Made by a program: the position numbers and the translations under genes
NCBI GenBank assembly: GCA_964389375.1
Contig: CAYMDP010000005.1
Coordinates: forward strand, 31,169 to 95,168
Length of the DNA: 64,000 nucleotides
From: CAYMDP01 sp964389375
Lineage (GTDB): Bacteria; Bdellovibrionota; Bdellovibrionia; Bdellovibrionales; UBA1609
Direction of reading: 5' to 3'
Part shown: positions 24,115-32,662 of the stretch, piece by piece
Numbering within the stretch: the stretch's first letter is position 1
Layout: the number at the start of each line of letters is the position of its first letter
The notes under the pieces: generated by a model
The model's input: only the letters and a program-made list of their open reading frames with translations
The model's database searches: none
Told to the model about the DNA's origin: nothing

Positions 24115-25488
24115 ATGTCTCAGCCCTCATTCTCCGCCATAATATTGGCCGCTGGCAAAGGAACTCGCATGAAGTCCCCCCTGCCAAAGGTCCTGCATCC
24201 CGTCGCGGGTCATCCGATGATCTATCGCACGGTGCGTAGTGTTCAGGCCGCAGGCGCAGAAGAGATCCGCATGGTCGTGGGTTTTGGAGAAGAACTGGTT
24301 CGCCGAGTTGTTGAGCCCCTTGGCAGCCGATGTTTTAGGCAGGCCAATCAATGGGGCACCGGGGACGCAGTAAAGGCGGCTCAGCCGGATAGTCTTTCTG
24401 GCCCAGTTCTAATTTTAAACGGCGACCACCCCTTGATCGAAGCTTCGGATCTTAAAAAAATTATGAAGGAATTCGTCAGTCGAAAGGCAGACATGGCGGT
24501 TGTAACCTGTCGCCTCGAAGAGCCGGGCTCTTTTGGACGAATCGTTCGCTATCATGGTCAAGTTAAGGCGATCGTCGAAGCCAAAGATGCAAGTGCAGAG
24601 GCCAAAAAAATTAATGAAGTGAATACTGGAATTTATGTTGTCGACGCCGTTTTGCTTGCCGAGCTTTTACCAAAAGTAAAAAGTCACAACGCCCAGAACG
24701 AATACTACCTGACGGATATTGTGTCCCTGTTTGTTGAAGAGGGAGGACGAGTGGAAGGAATTGAGATGGACAAAAAAGTTGCCTTTGGAGTGAATTCACA
24801 AAAGGAGTTGGCCATGGCCACAGAGACAGTGTTTCAAAAAACTGCCGAGCGCCTGCTTGAAGCCGGAGTGATTTTAATTGATCCCAAAAGAACCTACATC
24901 GAGGAAGATGCTGAAATCGGTGAAGGCACTGTGATTTATCCAGGATGCTATCTCAAAGGAAAAACAAAAATTGGAAAGCTTTGTGTTCTTGAACCGAATT
25001 GTTTTATCGATTCATCAACAATTGGTGACAGCTGCCAAATCAAAGCCGGATCTTATTTAGACCACGCAGATGTTCAGACCTTAAGCCAAATTGGACCCTA
25101 TGCTCACCTTCGCCCGGGTTCTGAGATCGGAAAAAACTGTAAAGTCGGAAACTTCGTCGAAATGAAGAAGGTTAAGTTTGGGGACGGTTCAAAAGCCTCT
25201 CATCTGACGTACCTCGGTGATGCGATTGTGGGTAAAGACGTGAACATTGGTTGTGGAACGATTACCTGCAACTATGCAGCCGACAAAAAGAAATATATCA
25301 CGCGAATTGAAGACGAAGTATTTGTAGGAAGTGATACCCAATTTGTTGCTCCCGTCGTTATCGGAAAGGGCGCGGTTATTGGATCGGGCTCGACAATTAC
25401 AAAAGATGTTCCAGAGGGAGCCCTTGCGGTCACCCGTGCAAAACAAGTCATTAAAGAAAATTACAGAAGCAGACTCAGCGAGAGTTAG
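24115..25488 (+). CDS. glmU: Bifunctional GlcNAc-1-P uridyltransferase / GlcN-1-P acetyltransferase (457 aa)
   Basis: Makes UDP-GlcNAc for peptidoglycan and lipopolysaccharide. N-terminal domain has L-A-A-G-K-G-T-R-M-K and P-K-V-L-H-P-V-A-G; the C-terminal part is a left-handed beta-helix with hexapeptide repeats (I-G-E-G-T-V-I-Y-P-G). Length normal. Lies 21 bp before glmS; the two are consecutive in UDP-GlcNAc synthesis. Confidence 0.98.
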   Translation: MSQPSFSAIILAAGKGTRMKSPLPKVLHPVAGHPMIYRTVRSVQAAGAEEIRMVVGFGEELVRRVVEPLGSRCFRQANQWGTGDAVKAAQPDSLSGPVLILNGDHPLIEASDLKKIMKEFVSRKADMAVVTCRLEEPGSFGRIVRYHGQVKAIVEAKDASAEAKKINEVNTGIYVVDAVLLAELLPKVKSHNAQNEYYLTDIVSLFVEEGGRVEGIEMDKKVAFGVNSQKELAMATETVFQKTAERLLEAGVILIDPKRTYIEEDAEIGEGTVIYPGCYLKGKTKIGKLCVLEPNCFIDSSTIGDSCQIKAGSYLDHADVQTLSQIGPYAHLRPGSEIGKNCKVGNFVEMKKVKFGDGSKASHLTYLGDAIVGKDVNIGCGTITCNYAADKKKYITRIEDEVFVGSDTQFVAPVVIGKGAVIGSGSTITKDVPEGALAVTRAKQVIKENYRSRLSES

Positions 25489-25509
25489 AAAAGATTCGGA
25501 GTATTTTGA

Positions 25510-27396
25510 ATGTGTGGAATTGTTGGCTACCTTGGACCTAAAGATCCGAAACAAATTATTGTCTCTGGCTTAAAGGCCTTAGAGTATCGTGGCTATGACA
25601 GTGCCGGAGTCGCGATCCTTCATCATGGAAAATTTAAACGGGTTCGCGCCGAGGGCAAGCTTTTAAATCTTGAAAGCCGACTTTTAAACGAAGAGTTTGA
25701 TGGTCATCTGGGAATTGGACACACGCGCTGGGCGACCCATGGTCCCCCTTCCGAGCGAAATGCTCATCCTCATTGCGTGGGCGGAGTCAGCATTGTTCAC
25801 AACGGGATCATCGAAAACTATTCCGAACTTCGTGAAGACCTGATTGATAATGGATCGATTCTAGAGTCAGATACGGATTCAGAACTTGTAGCTCACCTGA
25901 TTCATCGAGAAGTGAGCGCGGGCAAAGATCTTTTAAGCTCGGTCTTTGCGGTTCTTCCAAAACTTCGCGGAGCCTTTTCGATTCTGGCAGTCAGTGAAGA
26001 TCAGCCCGATGAAATGGTGGCCTTTAAAAATGGACCACCTTTGATTGTGGGTGTTGGCGCAACCGAAACTCTGGTTGCAAGTGATATCCAGGCGATTATG
26101 CCCTACACGCAAAATGTGATTTTTTTAGAAGACGATCAGATCGTACATGCACGCGGTATTCAACTTCAGATGTACTCTCCCGATGGAAAAAAACTTACAG
26201 TAAAGCCTCGGATGATGGAGTGGAGCCCTGAGCTTGTCGAGAAAAAGGGCTATCCTCATTTTATGTTGAAAGAAATTTTCGAGCAGCCGCGGGCGGTGGC
26301 CTCGGCCATTACTCCACATATTGATCTCGAAAAACATGAGCTGAGTCTGAATAAGATTGGCTTTTCAGCAAATCATATTTCTGAACTTGATCAATTGGAT
26401 GAAATGAAAGACCGAATTTTTACCAATCAAGTTTTTGCAGGCATCGAAAGAATTTTTATTGTGGCCTGTGGGACCAGTTTTTATGCAGGCATGGTTGGGG
26501 AGTATTTGATCGAGCGACTGTGTGGAGTTCCAGTTGAGGTGGATATTGCGAGTGAATTTCGCTACCGACATCCAGTGATTCCAAGCAATTCGATGGTGAT
26601 CGTAATTTCTCAAAGTGGAGAAACTGCGGATACCTTGGCCGCACTCAGACTGGCCAAAGAAGTGGGCGCAAAAGTCTTAAGCATTTGCAATGTGAAGAAC
26701 TCTTCTATCGATCGAGAATCTGATGGCCATATTTATATGAAGGCCGGAGTGGAAATCGGGGTTGCCAGCACAAAAGCTTTGACGGCGACCTTGGCCCTTT
26801 TAAATGTGCTGGCTTTGGCAATTGCAAAGGCGCGGGGGAGATTGTCGCACGCGGAAGAAAAGGAAGCGGTTCAAGAATTGTTGGCGACGCCAAGCCAGAT
26901 GGAAAAGGTATTGGCCTACGATAAGTTTTTCTCTGAAGCCGCAAGCTCCCTACAAGACTTTAGAGGCTTTTTATACATGGGACGAGGGGCGAGCTATGCC
27001 ATGGCTCTTGAAGGCGCCTTAAAGCTTAAGGAGCTAGCCTATCTTCATGCTGAGGGCTACGCCGCGGGCGAAATGAAGCACGGCCCACTGGCTTTAATTG
27101 ATGAAAAAATGGCGATCGTGATGCTGGCTCCAAAAGATGAGCTTTACGAAAAAACCGTCAGCAATCTAGAAGAAGCCCGAGCTCGTGCTGGAAAGATTAT
27201 TTGTATCGGTACAGGAGAAGACGAGCGGCTTAAAAAAGTATCGCTTCATTATTTGGCCTTGCCTGAAGTGAGTTGGAATTTAAATCCTCTACTTCAAGTC
27301 ATCCCTTTGCAGCTTTTGGCCTACCATATCGCCTCCTCCTTAGGTCTAGATGTGGACCAGCCCCGTAACCTCGCTAAGTCCGTGACAGTCGAATAG
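25510..27396 (+). CDS. glmS: Glutamine-fructose-6-phosphate aminotransferase (628 aa)
   Basis: Starts M-C-G-I-V-G-Y-L-G with the N-terminal nucleophile Cys of the glutaminase domain and has G-H-T-R-W-A-T-H-G. Two SIS isomerase domains follow (C-G-T-S-F-Y-A, S-Q-S-G-E-T-A-D-T, then G-R-G-A-S-Y-A-M-A-L-E-G-A-L-K-L-K-E). The C-terminus D-Q-P-R-N-L-A-K-S-V-T-V-E is canonical. GGAG precedes the ATG. Slightly longer than E. coli GlmS (609). Ends 13 bp before family-A element A3. Confidence 0.98.
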   Translation: MCGIVGYLGPKDPKQIIVSGLKALEYRGYDSAGVAILHHGKFKRVRAEGKLLNLESRLLNEEFDGHLGIGHTRWATHGPPSERNAHPHCVGGVSIVHNGIIENYSELREDLIDNGSILESDTDSELVAHLIHREVSAGKDLLSSVFAVLPKLRGAFSILAVSEDQPDEMVAFKNGPPLIVGVGATETLVASDIQAIMPYTQNVIFLEDDQIVHARGIQLQMYSPDGKKLTVKPRMMEWSPELVEKKGYPHFMLKEIFEQPRAVASAITPHIDLEKHELSLNKIGFSANHISELDQLDEMKDRIFTNQVFAGIERIFIVACGTSFYAGMVGEYLIERLCGVPVEVDIASEFRYRHPVIPSNSMVIVISQSGETADTLAALRLAKEVGAKVLSICNVKNSSIDRESDGHIYMKAGVEIGVASTKALTATLALLNVLALAIAKARGRLSHAEEKEAVQELLATPSQMEKVLAYDKFFSEAASSLQDFRGFLYMGRGASYAMALEGALKLKELAYLHAEGYAAGEMKHGPLALIDEKMAIVMLAPKDELYEKTVSNLEEARARAGKIICIGTGEDERLKKVSLHYLALPEVSWNLNPLLQVIPLQLLAYHIASSLGLDVDQPRNLAKSVTVE

Positions 27397-27408
27397 CCTG
27401 ATTCGACT

Positions 27409-27544
27409 CCTTGTCCGAGAAGTTCAATTTCATTTAATAAGTGTCCGCCTTAGCCGTCGAACATTCTCGGCCCGCCTGCGGCGGTCCTGCGAAACTAGTC
27501 TTCGGCGGGCACTTATTAAATGAAATTGAACTTCTCGGACAAGG
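27409..27544 (+). repeat. Family-A long hairpin element, copy A3
   Basis: Arms 27409-27443 and 27510-27544 are a perfect 35-bp inverted repeat. Core in plus orientation (TCCGCC, CCGTCGAACATTCTCGG, apical CCGCC/GGCGG hairpin, CTGCGAAACTAGTC, TTCGGCGGGC). It begins 13 bp after the glmS stop, so it can serve as a strong 3' hairpin. Arm sequence is unique to this copy; the shorter 9-bp hairpin AGTTAAGGGTCCAGG... at 27555 is separate and weaker. Confidence 0.92.
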
Positions 27545-27676
27545 CATTGGTCTAGTTAAGGGTCCAGGCGGTCTAGATCTGGACCCGCCGACAAGCCCTT
27601 TAAGCTTAGGTTTTCCCTCAATTTTATCGATACATACATAGATGTATTGAATTTAAAACTGACGGAGTTGTGTTCT

Positions 27677-29146
27677 ATGTCTTTTGATTATCGAAAGAAC
27701 AAAGAAGGATCCCACGCGGATAGCTTTTGGACGTCCTATTCCGATTTGTTTCTGGGATTGTCTACGATCTTTTTGCTTCTGTACGTTGTCTCTAGTTTGA
27801 GAAACGGCACGGAAGGAATCCGAAGTATGATCGAAAATAAGCGCCTCAGCACTGAGGTTCAGGATTTAAAAAATCAGATTCAAGCTTATGAGGCCATTCG
27901 CTCGGACTACATGAAAAAAGAGGCAAGCCAAAGCGAAATCCAAGAGTACACCGAGTTGATGGATAAGCTGACTCTTCTTCAGGAAGAAGCCAAAGACGAG
28001 AACGAGCGCCTGATGAGAGAGGCCATGGAGAATAAATCCAAAGAGGCGGCTTTAAACAAATATCAGCAGATGGTTCGAAATGTCATCAATGCCAACAAAC
28101 TCGCCAAGACAAAGATCACCTCACGTGATGATATCATTGGTGATCAAGATCAAGAGCTCAGTCAGCTAGATCGCGAAATTCAGGAAAAAAAGAAGCTGAT
28201 CGAAGAAGGGGATCGTAAGATTGCCGAGGCCAACGCGACTCTCGAAAAGAAGATCGCAGATCTAGATCGCGCGCGAAAAAATAACAAACTGACGGCAAAA
28301 AAATATCGTGAAAGTGTTGAGCAGTTAAAGGCGCAAAACGAAAACCAAATCTCAGCACTTGAAGAAAAAAATAGCGCATACCAAAAGCAGTTGGCTGAAA
28401 CTCAAAGCCAGTTGCAAGAAGTTGGCGGTCAACTTCGAGATACCGAAGGAAAGTTGATTGCAAAGCAAGGCGAAGCTGAGGGTTTAAAAAAGCAGGTGGG
28501 TGGCCTTTCTGGTCAGCTTCAAAGCACCAAAGGTCAGTTGGACAGCACTCGTGGAGAACTTGCAAAGGCAAAAGCTGAACTGGATGCACGTAAAATGGTG
28601 GCGAAAGAAATTAAATCCGGATTGGCAAGGGCAGGAGTTAAAGCGGATGTAGATATGCAGTCTGGTGAAGTGGTCATCGATTTTGGTGATGCCTACTTTA
28701 AGTCGGATTCAGCAAAGCTGAATGAGCAGATGAAGAACATCCTACAAAAAGCCATGCCCGCTTATTCGAAGTCTTTATTGGGCAATCCTAAGATTGCCAA
28801 CAAGATTTCCGCAGTTGAGGTGATCGGATTTGCATCGCCAATATATCAAGGAAAGTACATTAACCCCCATTCTTCGGATCCCAAGGATCGTGAAGCCTTA
28901 AAATATAATATGGATCTAAGTTATCGCCGAGCGAACGCCATCTTTAAGCAGGTCGTTGATGGAAAAAGTATGGACTTTGAATACCAAAACGAACTGATTC
29001 CATTAATGAAGGTTTCGGGACGAAGTTTTCTAGAGGTTTTTAAGACCAATCGGGACATCGCCTCAAGCGAGGATTTTTGTAAGGTGAACGACTGTAAGAA
29101 AACACAAAGAGTAATAATTCGTTTTAGCATGGATAATAAAAAGTAA
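27677..29146 (+). CDS. MotB-like protein with coiled coil and OmpA-like C-terminus (489 aa)
   Basis: Residues 17-40 (F-W-T-S-Y-S-D-L-F-L-G-L-S-T-I-F-L-L-L-Y) form one membrane helix with an Asp (D23) in the position of the proton-carrying Asp of MotB. Residues about 50-320 are predicted coiled coil from heptad-rich, charged sequence, and residues about 330-480 resemble an OmpA-like domain (V-V-I-D-F-G-D-A-Y-F-K-S-D-S, then L-S-Y-R-R-A-N-A-I). The usual G-H-T-D of peptidoglycan-binding OmpA domains reads G-F-A-S-P, so wall binding is uncertain. Start at 27677 is preceded by ACGGAG. First gene of a four-gene operon, outside the flagellar cluster. Confidence 0.8.
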   Translation: MSFDYRKNKEGSHADSFWTSYSDLFLGLSTIFLLLYVVSSLRNGTEGIRSMIENKRLSTEVQDLKNQIQAYEAIRSDYMKKEASQSEIQEYTELMDKLTLLQEEAKDENERLMREAMENKSKEAALNKYQQMVRNVINANKLAKTKITSRDDIIGDQDQELSQLDREIQEKKKLIEEGDRKIAEANATLEKKIADLDRARKNNKLTAKKYRESVEQLKAQNENQISALEEKNSAYQKQLAETQSQLQEVGGQLRDTEGKLIAKQGEAEGLKKQVGGLSGQLQSTKGQLDSTRGELAKAKAELDARKMVAKEIKSGLARAGVKADVDMQSGEVVIDFGDAYFKSDSAKLNEQMKNILQKAMPAYSKSLLGNPKIANKISAVEVIGFASPIYQGKYINPHSSDPKDREALKYNMDLSYRRANAIFKQVVDGKSMDFEYQNELIPLMKVSGRSFLEVFKTNRDIASSEDFCKVNDCKKTQRVIIRFSMDNKK

Positions 29147-29158
29147 GGAGAGATCGCT

Positions 29159-30094
29159 ATGCAGGAATCCATTTCTATAAATCAGATGATCCAGTGGTTC
29201 ATCTACCTCTTGCCCTACGTCATGGGTGGGGTATTTGCGGTGGCGCTTGTGATGAGGGGTCTGATCTATTTTACCGTTCGGCGACACGAATGGTTTGCCC
29301 GCGAATTTGAGCGACGAGTGAATCGCTACGTCGATGGGGAGACCCCTGGAAAAACAAAGGGTGTGTCTTTCTATATATTGGCAAAACGTATGCTAGAGCG
29401 AACCTATTACGAGACTTTCGAAATTCGTGACCGCTCGACGCGCAGAAAGCCAGATAAAGTCATGGCGACAAGTGATCGTGTATTTTTAATTAAGCCAGGT
29501 TGTGCTTGGTTGGTTAAAGACATTCTTAAGCAGCTAAAGTTTTTGCGCTGGACTGATGATACTCCCAAATTACTAAATATCACTAAAGCGACTTTTATGC
29601 ACAACCCCTGCTTTAACCGGGTTTTTGGAATCATTCCGATTGGTCCAACCAACGATCTACTTAATATTCTTCCAGGACTTTTTGTGGTCGCTGGAATCTT
29701 GGGAACCTTTTTGGGTATCAAAGGTGGTCTAACTTCTCTGGGAACAATGAACCTGGCGGATTTAGAAATGACCAAAAATGTGATGGACGCCTTCTTAAAT
29801 GAAATCGCTTTTGCGATGGCCACTTCAATTGTGGGGATTACATTTTCACTATTGCTTCACTTGTGGAACACAGTTTTTTCTCCAGAAAGGGTATTTGTTT
29901 CGATGATCGATCGTTTTGAGAGCTCTTTAGATCTTCTTTGGTATCGCAGCGATAACAATGATTTTCCCTCTGCAGAACGACCTTTTGATGAAAGTCGAGA
30001 TCCTCTCGAGGCTCTGGCTGAGCAAGCCTTGGACCTTGAAGTGGCTCGAAGTGGACACAGTCGAGAGGATTTCGTCAAACCGAAGGCCTCTTGA
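29159..30094 (+). CDS. MotA/TolQ/ExbB-type proton channel protein (311 aa)
   Basis: Three to four membrane helices: residues 8-35 (F-I-Y-L-L-P-Y-V-M-G-G), 160-190 (L-P-G-L-F-V-V-A-G-I-L-G-T-F-L-G-I-K-G-G), and 205-235 (I-A-F-A-M-A-T-S-I-V-G-I-T-F-S). The G-I-L-G-T-F-L-G block is typical of the MotA/TolQ/ExbB superfamily and close to that of the Zorya ZorA proteins. A cytoplasmic domain of about 120 residues separates helices 1 and 2. AAGGAGAG precedes the ATG, 12 bp after the MotB-like gene. It should form the ion channel that drives the MotB-like partner. Confidence 0.8.
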   Translation: MQESISINQMIQWFIYLLPYVMGGVFAVALVMRGLIYFTVRRHEWFAREFERRVNRYVDGETPGKTKGVSFYILAKRMLERTYYETFEIRDRSTRRKPDKVMATSDRVFLIKPGCAWLVKDILKQLKFLRWTDDTPKLLNITKATFMHNPCFNRVFGIIPIGPTNDLLNILPGLFVVAGILGTFLGIKGGLTSLGTMNLADLEMTKNVMDAFLNEIAFAMATSIVGITFSLLLHLWNTVFSPERVFVSMIDRFESSLDLLWYRSDNNDFPSAERPFDESRDPLEALAEQALDLEVARSGHSREDFVKPKAS

Positions 30095-30115
30095 GGGATA
30101 TAAAGGATATGAAAT

Positions 30116-32662
30116 TTGGCTAAGCCCCTGAACTGTTTTCTGATTGAGATGCTGGAAGGCGCAGATGTGGCCCGTAGGGTCATTGACCGCAATCCCTTTT
30201 TGATCGGACGCTCTCTTGAGGCGGCCCTCCCCATTGCCGAAGCTTCGGTCAGTCGAAATCATTTAATGGTTAAGAACAAAAAGGGTGAGGTTTGGATCTC
30301 GGATCAAGCCTCGACTCACGGAACTTTTTTGAATGGCGAGAAGATTGAAGCCAACAAGTGGATCAAAGTTGAACCTAAAGACTTTGTTCGTCTTGGCAAG
30401 ACCGGTGTATTGTTAAAATTTTCTGCAGTTGAAAGAATGGTCTCTCATGACTTCATCGAGGGCCATCCAGATATTCCTGAAATCCAAAAAGAATCCATTT
30501 TAGATGTCCTTGATGGCGCTCGATCGGATGCAGAAAAATTGGTCCGAGCGGCTCGAGACATTCACGACCAAGTTATTCATAAAGCCGAGGGTGACGCAAA
30601 GGCCATCGAGCAAGCTGCAGAAGTTCGAGAACAAGAGCTTTTAGCCGCGACAGAAACTAAGGTCCTTCAATATAAAGCAAAGCTTCTTGAAGAGGCCCAA
30701 AAAGAAATCGCAAAACTTCATGAGCCAGCAAAGGCCGAGGCCATTGCGATCAAGCAGAGGGCTGAAGAAGAGGCCGGCAGGCTTCTAAATGAGTCAAGAC
30801 TTCAGGCTAAGAACGAGGCCGAAGAGCTAATTTCCTCGGCCAAAAAGGCTGCAAAGGAAGAAGTCCTAGCCTTAAAATCCAAGGCGAAAGTTGAAGTCGA
30901 AGAGGAGAGGGCGAAAGCGAAAGAAGAGATTGATGCATTAAAATCTAGAGTCGATGAGGAAGTCAAAAAGCTACGGTCCAACATTCAAGCCGAAGTAAAA
31001 AGTCTAAGGTCTGAAGCTCAGGAAGAAGTCCAAAAGCTTAAAGATCAGGCCAAGCTTGATATTGAAAGTGATCGACAAAAAATGATGACCGAGGTCCATC
31101 GGCAGCTTGCGCCTCTTCGCCAAGAAAAGGACTCCACACTAGCGAAGGTCGAAGAAGCAAAAAAAGAGCTTAAAGAGCTTCAGGATTTGATTCAAAAGCA
31201 GAAAAAGTTAGCCCAAGATGAAATCGCGCTTGAACAAGATGCCGCAAGAACGGCACTTGAGCTTGAACGAGAAGAGCAAGAGCTTCGTCTTAAAACTTTG
31301 ATCTCAGATAAGACCGAAGAGTGGGAGCGACAAAAAAAGTTAAAAGAAGAAACTCTTCAGGTCGATATCCAAACCAAGACTTTTGCCTTTGAAAAAATAA
31401 AAATTCAAAGAGAAGAAGAAATTAAGGTCCTGAATCAAACCCTTGAAAAACTAACACCTCAGTGCCATGAGCTTTCACGTTCTTTGGCAGAGCTTCAAAA
31501 TGGCCTACAAAGTCTTAGCGCTGAGAAGCAAAAACGTGAAGCCGAAGTTATAGATCTAAAGGCAGAACTTAGTGATATGGGCCAAAGAAAAGAAGACTTG
31601 ACCACAAGTCTTAGTGAACTCGAAAAAAAGATATCGGTCTTAAGCCAGTCGCGCTCAGAGTTAGAAGACTCTCTTAGAGAAGAAAAAATTCAGACAAAAA
31701 AATTGCTGGCTGAAGAAAGTCAGCGCAGAGACCAAGAGCTTAAGGCCCTGGTTGAGAAACAAAACAAAGAACTACACGAATTAAAACGCGTTCAGATTGA
31801 AAGTTTACAGCGTGAGCGACAGATGGCGATCGAGGGTTTTAAAGAAGAGCGAGACCAATTGTCTTCAGAGATTTTAAGGATTTTATCAAAGGCTCAAGCT
31901 GCGGGCAGTCCGATTTCTTCGGATCTTTCTGGTTTAAAGAGTCAGATTTCTGGAAGCCTTGAAAAAGCTGGATTGTCCTTAGAGATTACAGGAGAAGTCG
32001 GCGACAGCGGAATTCAAAGTTCTAAAAAGAAGTGGCAAAGAGCGCAACGACAATTCCTTGCTCAAGGAATAGCGATGGGTCTTCTTCTTTTTGGTTTAGC
32101 CCGGTACGGCTACGATCAATTTATCGCGGACCCAAATCCAATGCAGACCATGGCCGAAGAGCAAGCGAAACGAATTCAAGAGGATTTAGCAAATCGACGC
32201 TTTGATCCGGCACAAGACGCTGAGCTTCGCGAAACCTTTCGAGATGCCGTTATTTATACTAAGGGATTTACGGACATCTATTTAAGGCAAGACTTAAGGG
32301 ATCAATTTAGAAAAGAACTTGTTGATTACAATCTTAGACAGTGGCGCATTGAAGAAGAGCGTTCGATTCAAGTTCTAGCGATGGTTCAAACCCTAGTGGA
32401 GTCCTTAATTGAGGCTAAAGCTGCGATTCATCCGGACTTCGTAGAATTGGGTTTAGAGAAGATGGAAAAGATGGAAACCGAAGTCGTAGAGCGTATGGTT
32501 GAAACTCTGGGGTCTGAGGTTAGATTTGAAGCCTACAAGCGTTTTGAGCGTAAGTTTTTTGAAACCTCTATGGTCGAAGTAAGAATGCCTGCAGCTGGGG
32601 ATGACCTTGAGTCTAAGACCGAAACAGAAGTCAACAGTGAAGTAGACAACGAAGATGAGTAG
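30116..32662 (+). CDS. FHA-domain protein with long coiled coil and C-terminal membrane anchor (848 aa)
   Basis: FHA domain at residues 15-105 (F-L-I-G-R-S, A-S-V-S-R-N-H, S-T-H-G-T-F-L-N-G), which binds phosphothreonine peptides in related proteins. Residues about 125-630 are continuous coiled coil, rich in A, E, K, with a repeating K-E-E-A-x pattern around 200-320. One membrane helix (about 645-668, G-I-A-M-G-L-L-L-F-G-L) then about 180 further residues. TTG start with AAAGGAT before it; the FHA domain begins at once. Overlaps the next gene by 8 bp. It may be a phosphoprotein-sensing lever for the channel pair upstream; this is inference. Confidence 0.8.
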   Translation: MAKPLNCFLIEMLEGADVARRVIDRNPFLIGRSLEAALPIAEASVSRNHLMVKNKKGEVWISDQASTHGTFLNGEKIEANKWIKVEPKDFVRLGKTGVLLKFSAVERMVSHDFIEGHPDIPEIQKESILDVLDGARSDAEKLVRAARDIHDQVIHKAEGDAKAIEQAAEVREQELLAATETKVLQYKAKLLEEAQKEIAKLHEPAKAEAIAIKQRAEEEAGRLLNESRLQAKNEAEELISSAKKAAKEEVLALKSKAKVEVEEERAKAKEEIDALKSRVDEEVKKLRSNIQAEVKSLRSEAQEEVQKLKDQAKLDIESDRQKMMTEVHRQLAPLRQEKDSTLAKVEEAKKELKELQDLIQKQKKLAQDEIALEQDAARTALELEREEQELRLKTLISDKTEEWERQKKLKEETLQVDIQTKTFAFEKIKIQREEEIKVLNQTLEKLTPQCHELSRSLAELQNGLQSLSAEKQKREAEVIDLKAELSDMGQRKEDLTTSLSELEKKISVLSQSRSELEDSLREEKIQTKKLLAEESQRRDQELKALVEKQNKELHELKRVQIESLQRERQMAIEGFKEERDQLSSEILRILSKAQAAGSPISSDLSGLKSQISGSLEKAGLSLEITGEVGDSGIQSSKKKWQRAQRQFLAQGIAMGLLLFGLARYGYDQFIADPNPMQTMAEEQAKRIQEDLANRRFDPAQDAELRETFRDAVIYTKGFTDIYLRQDLRDQFRKELVDYNLRQWRIEEERSIQVLAMVQTLVESLIEAKAAIHPDFVELGLEKMEKMETEVVERMVETLGSEVRFEAYKRFERKFFETSMVEVRMPAAGDDLESKTETEVNSEVDNEDE

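Noticed and set aside
27441..27641. 66-aa ORF across element A3
   Set aside because: It is formed by the hairpin core and arm and has no RBS or family features.
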